A stretch of 64,000 nucleotides of DNA from Paragonimus westermani (Eukaryota > Platyhelminthes > Trematoda > Plagiorchiida > Troglotrematidae): NCBI GenBank assembly GCA_008508345.1, contig QNGE01000935.1, positions 26,704-90,703 on the forward strand. The letters are read 5' to 3'. Numbering within the stretch: position 1 is the stretch's first letter; every line of letters starts with the position of its first letter. The notes beneath the pieces were generated by a model. It saw nothing but the letters and a program-made list of their open reading frames with translations. It ran no database searches and was not told where the DNA came from. Below are positions 59,540-64,000 of this stretch, in pieces. The translations under genes and the position numbers were made by a program.

Positions 59540-62500
59540 GTGGGTTCTTTTCGCGGTGTGTTTTTATTTAGGACTTGCTTGTTCATATCGTCTGGGTATC
59601 TCAGCTTGTATAATATGCATTCGCTTTAAAGTGTCACGTCAGTGTCTATACCTTGCTATCTTCATCTTTTAAGCATGTCTTGAAAAACATTAGCCGCTTC
59701 ACTTGCCGATTTGTTGTGGTTCCTGATTGTTCCTTCGTCACATGAATCCCTATTTTTCATCTCATTTCGGAGTTACACGCAGTGAAATATCTTCCCTCAT
59801 GATTAGTTCATCACCTTGACAACTATGAACGTTTGATAATAAGTGAGAGCTGTAAGGGCTTCAAGCGATTCAATGATATTTGCTGGTGAGGAGCCGGCGG
59901 TCCATGTTCCCCGTTCCCGTTCAGCTTCTCTCCGGTGTCATACAGACATCAGTTCCCCTCAAAAGCAACCGCGCGAAGGTTATGTAGCACCGCCGTTCAG
60001 GATTTTAATGCCATCGTATGAATGATGAGATGTTTAGGGGGAAAGTAATGAAGATCGCTGACTGTTGATCACTTCGAAAAGGCAGGTGTGAACCTAGCAG
60101 TGCCTTAAATTTCAACCTGACCGTACTACTTTCCAGTGGGTCATCGTCCTGTACGAGAGTTTTTCCTAACCAAAGGCCGGATTCTTACTTCATGCAACTT
60201 CTTTTTTTGACTTCGTTAACTGTTTCGGTCAACAAAACTGGGGCATTTCTCCCTAAGACCTTCAAAACGAAGGAAGCGAATAAGAACTGGGTCTCCTCCG
60301 ATACTTGAACAGTTAGAGGTCATGGATTTCCATATGAGATTCATGAATAACGGATGTTTACTGCCACTTTCCTAGCAATTTTATCGGAATTAGACTGTGT
60401 AGAAGGTTTGAAAGACTTCCCGGTCGGTACGGAGTAGTGTCCCGCTGTTCGCTTTTTCGCGGTTATAAGGGTAAGGTAGAACAAGAACAAGATTCCTAGG
60501 GGTTTCCTTATGTCCACTTTGGCAGTCACCACCTGGGAACAGTACGTTGTAAAAACGTTCACCCAAATCAGTCTGGAGCCGTATGTGTCACCTGTCGACT
60601 TTCATAGGGAGGTCGCATTATTATGACCGCTGCTTGACAGCATCGAGGTCGGCTTGAAAAATGCGAAGTTCACAGGAGTTCCCGATTCTGGAGCCGTTCG
60701 CATACTGCAAGAAGTTAATTGAGATGGCCTCTGGAGGGTCGCTCATGTAAAGTAGAAACTAACCAAGCCGTGGCACTCTCCCGCTGAGACAAGTAGAGAT
60801 CTAAAACAACTTTAACCCTCAGGATAGCCACTGGTAAACAGGGCTATTCAACGGTGAACGTTGTGAACTCCGTATACTCCCGGTCTATGTAGGCTTGGAC
60901 CGTAAGACACTCGGATAAAAGCCTTATCACATTAAGAATTGTTGACCCCTGAAATACGGTCATGATCTCATCCTAGCTGAATTCTCCGTAATAAGAGGTA
61001 CGCCGGTTACGCACAACCGGTTTGGTAGAAATTGGTGCCGAACTACAAAGGTGAGATTACTGGACAAGCGTCCTGATGTTCCACGCAGTATGCTCGTTCG
61101 ATTTATTAGTCGGTAGCTGTCAACCAAGCCATTCCTGATTGGGATTTACTGCAGCCTTTCTTGGTATCCAGCTGGAATGGCGCCCACATAATCAACCTAA
61201 CAAACTCGGAGGGTGGTTTTTCTAGTATACAGGACATTTTTTTCGGTACTTTTTATCGGGTCTGGACCGTGGAAATCTAACCGAATAGATTGCGCTCGAA
61301 AACGCAGCCCCATAGATCATTCACCGCCAGTTCTACTGGTAAGAAAAACTACTGAGTTGTCCGTGGTGGTGGGCCAGGTGCATGTAATGTCGCCGTGTTC
61401 CGTACATCTGCTTAATGGTCCCTGAGTAACTCAGCGACTTCACGTGTTACGTGCGTAACTTTACAGCCTTCTCGATGTAGCAATACAGCTGAGGCAGGAT
61501 TTTTTCGTCAATGGGACGCATGTAGTTAGAAAAATCGCTCTCGTTTTTGTACCATTTCAAACCTCTTGAATTGAGCCTCAAGATAATTACGGTGGATTTC
61601 TAATTTGCATCGACTGCATACCTTGACGAACACTAGTGTATGGTATCACCAGAGTGCCTTTTTATTACGAATAATTGTGCACGAATAGCAAGGGGGACAG
61701 TGGACGCCCCATACAAAACTTGCGGGGCTTGTACGACAAGTCTGCCTCGTGGATCATATTTTTGATCACTTGTAAGCCGGAAGCAACCAAGCTTATCCCC
61801 GTAGAACGCACATGTAGATAGTTCCTTGAGCCACTAAAGTCGGCAACTTGAAGTTGCAGGTTGGCCAAAGGTCAGAATTAGAAGATCATTGTACCCACTA
61901 GGACCGAAGTTAGTTTCTTGTTCCATTTGGTGGCCCCCGTTACCGATTACGAGGCCCAACAAGTAAGACTTGACCGGAGTAGTGTCTCGCAAACATATTG
62001 ATTCTTTGATTTCAAGCTCCCTAATTCTTTCAACGATTGCTTCCTGAAGCTTTCCCCAGAAACTTGCCGCGCATAAGCCCAACTCGCCTTCTGAGTGTTA
62101 AAATCACTTGTAAAAAGTAACTGGGGGGGAATGCTGAAGGGAAGGGAAAGTATCTATGTGTGATAAAAAGGTGTCATTCTGTGAACACCAGCTTAAAGTT
62201 AAGCGATAATTAAGTCCTGCTAATAGAGAGTCCTGGGATCGGAGTCTGACCTATATCTGTATTGTATCGTACATGGTAGAATAGGTGTCATCGCTGTGCA
62301 AAACAGTTGAATGTGGGTTTAGGAGAAAATAAACGGCCACATCTTCCATACGCCTTGTTTGAGAATCATCACGAGGAACAAAAAAGTCAGGATTAATGAT
62401 CCCATTTTCAGCGGTTTTTGATACCAAGTACGTTCTATTGCGAACAGTAACGTGGAGATGTCCGTCGTATCTCAGTTGCCTAGGTTCTTGTGATTTCTTC

Positions 62501-64000
62501 GGACTTCGACAGTTGTTGTAGGAACAATATAAGATTATTTCATCATGGGGTCACCTCGGGACGGAGGTAAGCTGGTGGTAGAAGGAAAGCAGTTCTCTGT
62601 GCCGGTTTGTTCGGTAGGAGGGACAGTCGGCTTGTGAGGGGGGGTTGGTCATCTCACATCGTCCTCTTGCTGGAAACGTTCCTTGAACCGCTGGCTGTGT
62701 GGAATGAGGGCTTGCGCATAAGTACGGGAGAAGTGGTGACGTGGGCGAGTCCTTACAAAGCCTCTCGGAACAGCCTGATTACTGGCAGTCTCTGCATAAG
62801 CACGGTAACATTGATGGCTTGATTACAGGGAGTTCTGTACACCACCTGCTGGGGCAACCTGTTTGCTTTTTCTTTTTTTGTCATATGTCACCTGTTTTAC
62901 TTTCTCCCTATTTCCTTTGAATTAACACTACTTCCTCTGAGTACAGGCGCTCTGAAATTCTAGTGTCTTTCACCTAAGGCTTTTTGCATAGATCCTTCCG
63001 AAAATCCTGACGGTGGTGCCCAACATTAGCAATACTCAAATCTGGTTGATCTTTTGTTGCCTCCAGCCGGGTAGTAATCATAAAAGGGGAACGCACTCAG
63101 ATATCCTTCTGTTATATTTCTTACACTGGGAACGCTTGATTCCGAATACCTCGTACGCCCGTTACGAGAGATCTGAGCAAACAATTGACTGCATAAGGGA
63201 GGTGCAAGTGCCTTCATTTTCTACATATTAACAGCACAAGTTGGCGAAGTAACCCTCAAGGTTTCGGGTCGCTTTTATTGAGCAGCAGTCCCGATAGCTG
63301 TGATGTTTTCATCCAATTTACCCGTTGTGTGTATCCTGCTAAGTGAAACTAGCATCGGTGCTTGTCCACAAGGCCCACATTTATCAAGAGCAACACACGA
63401 AGTCGCAGGTGGTCCATGACCTTTACCGAAGGAAATGTGCATTTCAGAGAGCTTCCGCCCCTCAGTGGACGTGTCTCAAGACAGACTTTTAACGTTTGAA
63501 CTCATCAACTCATGCGTGATTGACAGCTTCGAAGAGAGTTACCATGACTCCTCCTATGACCTTGTTCTTATTTGTCGGCGGACAACCGGCACGGTTAAAT
63601 ATGCCGACCACATCGTAGTGAAACAGTGGCCAATATACATTGAATTAAATTTGAGCCACTGTATTGGATCGTCTCCTTTGGTACGCGCTCAGTCGCTTGA
63701 CCACAAAAACGAGAAATCAGATTACAGGGGGTACCAGAGGGCAGACACGAGGAAATAGATTGACCAAACAGCGCACAACTGTTCGACCGCACGCCTGCAA
63801 TCTGATTGGCTGAGTGGGACCATACCACCACCCACGACCATAGCATCCGAGCTGGGCCGGTCGATCGATGTGGCGTGGTGCGTCCTGGCTGTCTCGTTAG
63901 TAGATGCGCCTTCTAACACACTGCTTATCACATCTGCACTCCTAGATTATGAGTCGACCGTTGCGCTAGCTTTTTTCTCTCTAGGTCACTGCGGCTCTCT
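59540..64000. other. Probable RBBP5 intron 4 and unannotated sequence
   Basis: I searched this stretch by eye for the next WD40 blade expected after residue 161 and did not find it, so intron 4 is probably longer than 4.4 kb. Frames of up to 107 codons (63435-63758, plus) occur without motifs. No RNA gene or retroelement was recognised. Confidence 0.4.

Noticed and set aside
63435..63758. 107-codon plus-strand frame as an RBBP5 exon or LINE endonuclease
   Set aside because: It shows neither WD40 repeats nor endonuclease motifs in any frame, and no acceptor/donor pair in the right phase.
1..64000. CRISPR arrays, bacterial operons or a defence system
   Set aside because: No spaced direct-repeat array and no Shine-Dalgarno-linked gene strings; the intron-containing genes and retroelements show a eukaryotic genome.

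Overview
This 64 kb window reads as nuclear DNA of a flatworm, most likely a digenean trematode. There is no operon structure. Two host genes are interrupted by introns, three of which are only 33-43 nt long. Most recognisable coding sequence comes from retroelements of types common in trematodes: a Ty3/gypsy element of CsRn1 type, Penelope-like, RTE-like, CR1-like and BEL/Pao. tRNA-derived SINE fragments are scattered between them. The genus cannot be fixed from the sequence alone.

Layout. 1-300 holds the endonuclease part of an RTE-like LINE on the minus strand. 300-25,400 is mostly anonymous intergenic DNA with SINE pieces, simple repeats and a few unconfirmed candidate exons (8.45, 10.2, 12.5-13.2, 17.6-17.9 and 22.8-23.4 kb). 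25,474-25,910 is an assembly gap, flanked by an RTE-like reverse transcriptase fragment (minus). 27,124-27,667 is a host gene on the minus strand for a small acidic protein (SMAP family). 29.9-30.5 kb is a second, decayed RTE-like fragment (plus). 31.1-31.9 kb carries diverged local repeats.

32,328-37,644 is an almost complete gypsy/CsRn1-like LTR retrotransposon. Its two 380-bp LTRs differ at one position by eye, but gag-pol carries three premature stops, two frameshifts and a protease active-site change. It abuts a Penelope-like element with a GIY-YIG endonuclease (37.86-38.96 kb, minus), a decayed gypsy gag-protease with part of its LTR (39.2-40.7 kb, minus) and an older gypsy pol ruin (43.8-46.3 kb, plus). 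A 79-nt imperfect hairpin lies at 46,771-46,849. 51.8-52.8 kb holds a BEL/Pao-like gag relic. 54.2-57.7 and 58.4-58.8 kb hold two CR1-like LINE relics.

The clearest host gene is at the right end: the first four coding exons (161 codons) of an RBBP5 orthologue, the WD40 subunit of SET1/MLL histone H3K4 methyltransferase complexes. It has introns of 43, 33 and 42 nt and a 26-nt exon. The rest of this gene lies beyond 59,540, probably outside the window.

I found no evidence for a new multi-gene system. The points of most interest are the broken but young gypsy element, the long hairpin at 46.8 kb, the micro-intron architecture of the RBBP5 start, and a few unidentified candidate exons. All similarities were judged by reading translations by eye; none was tested by a database search.
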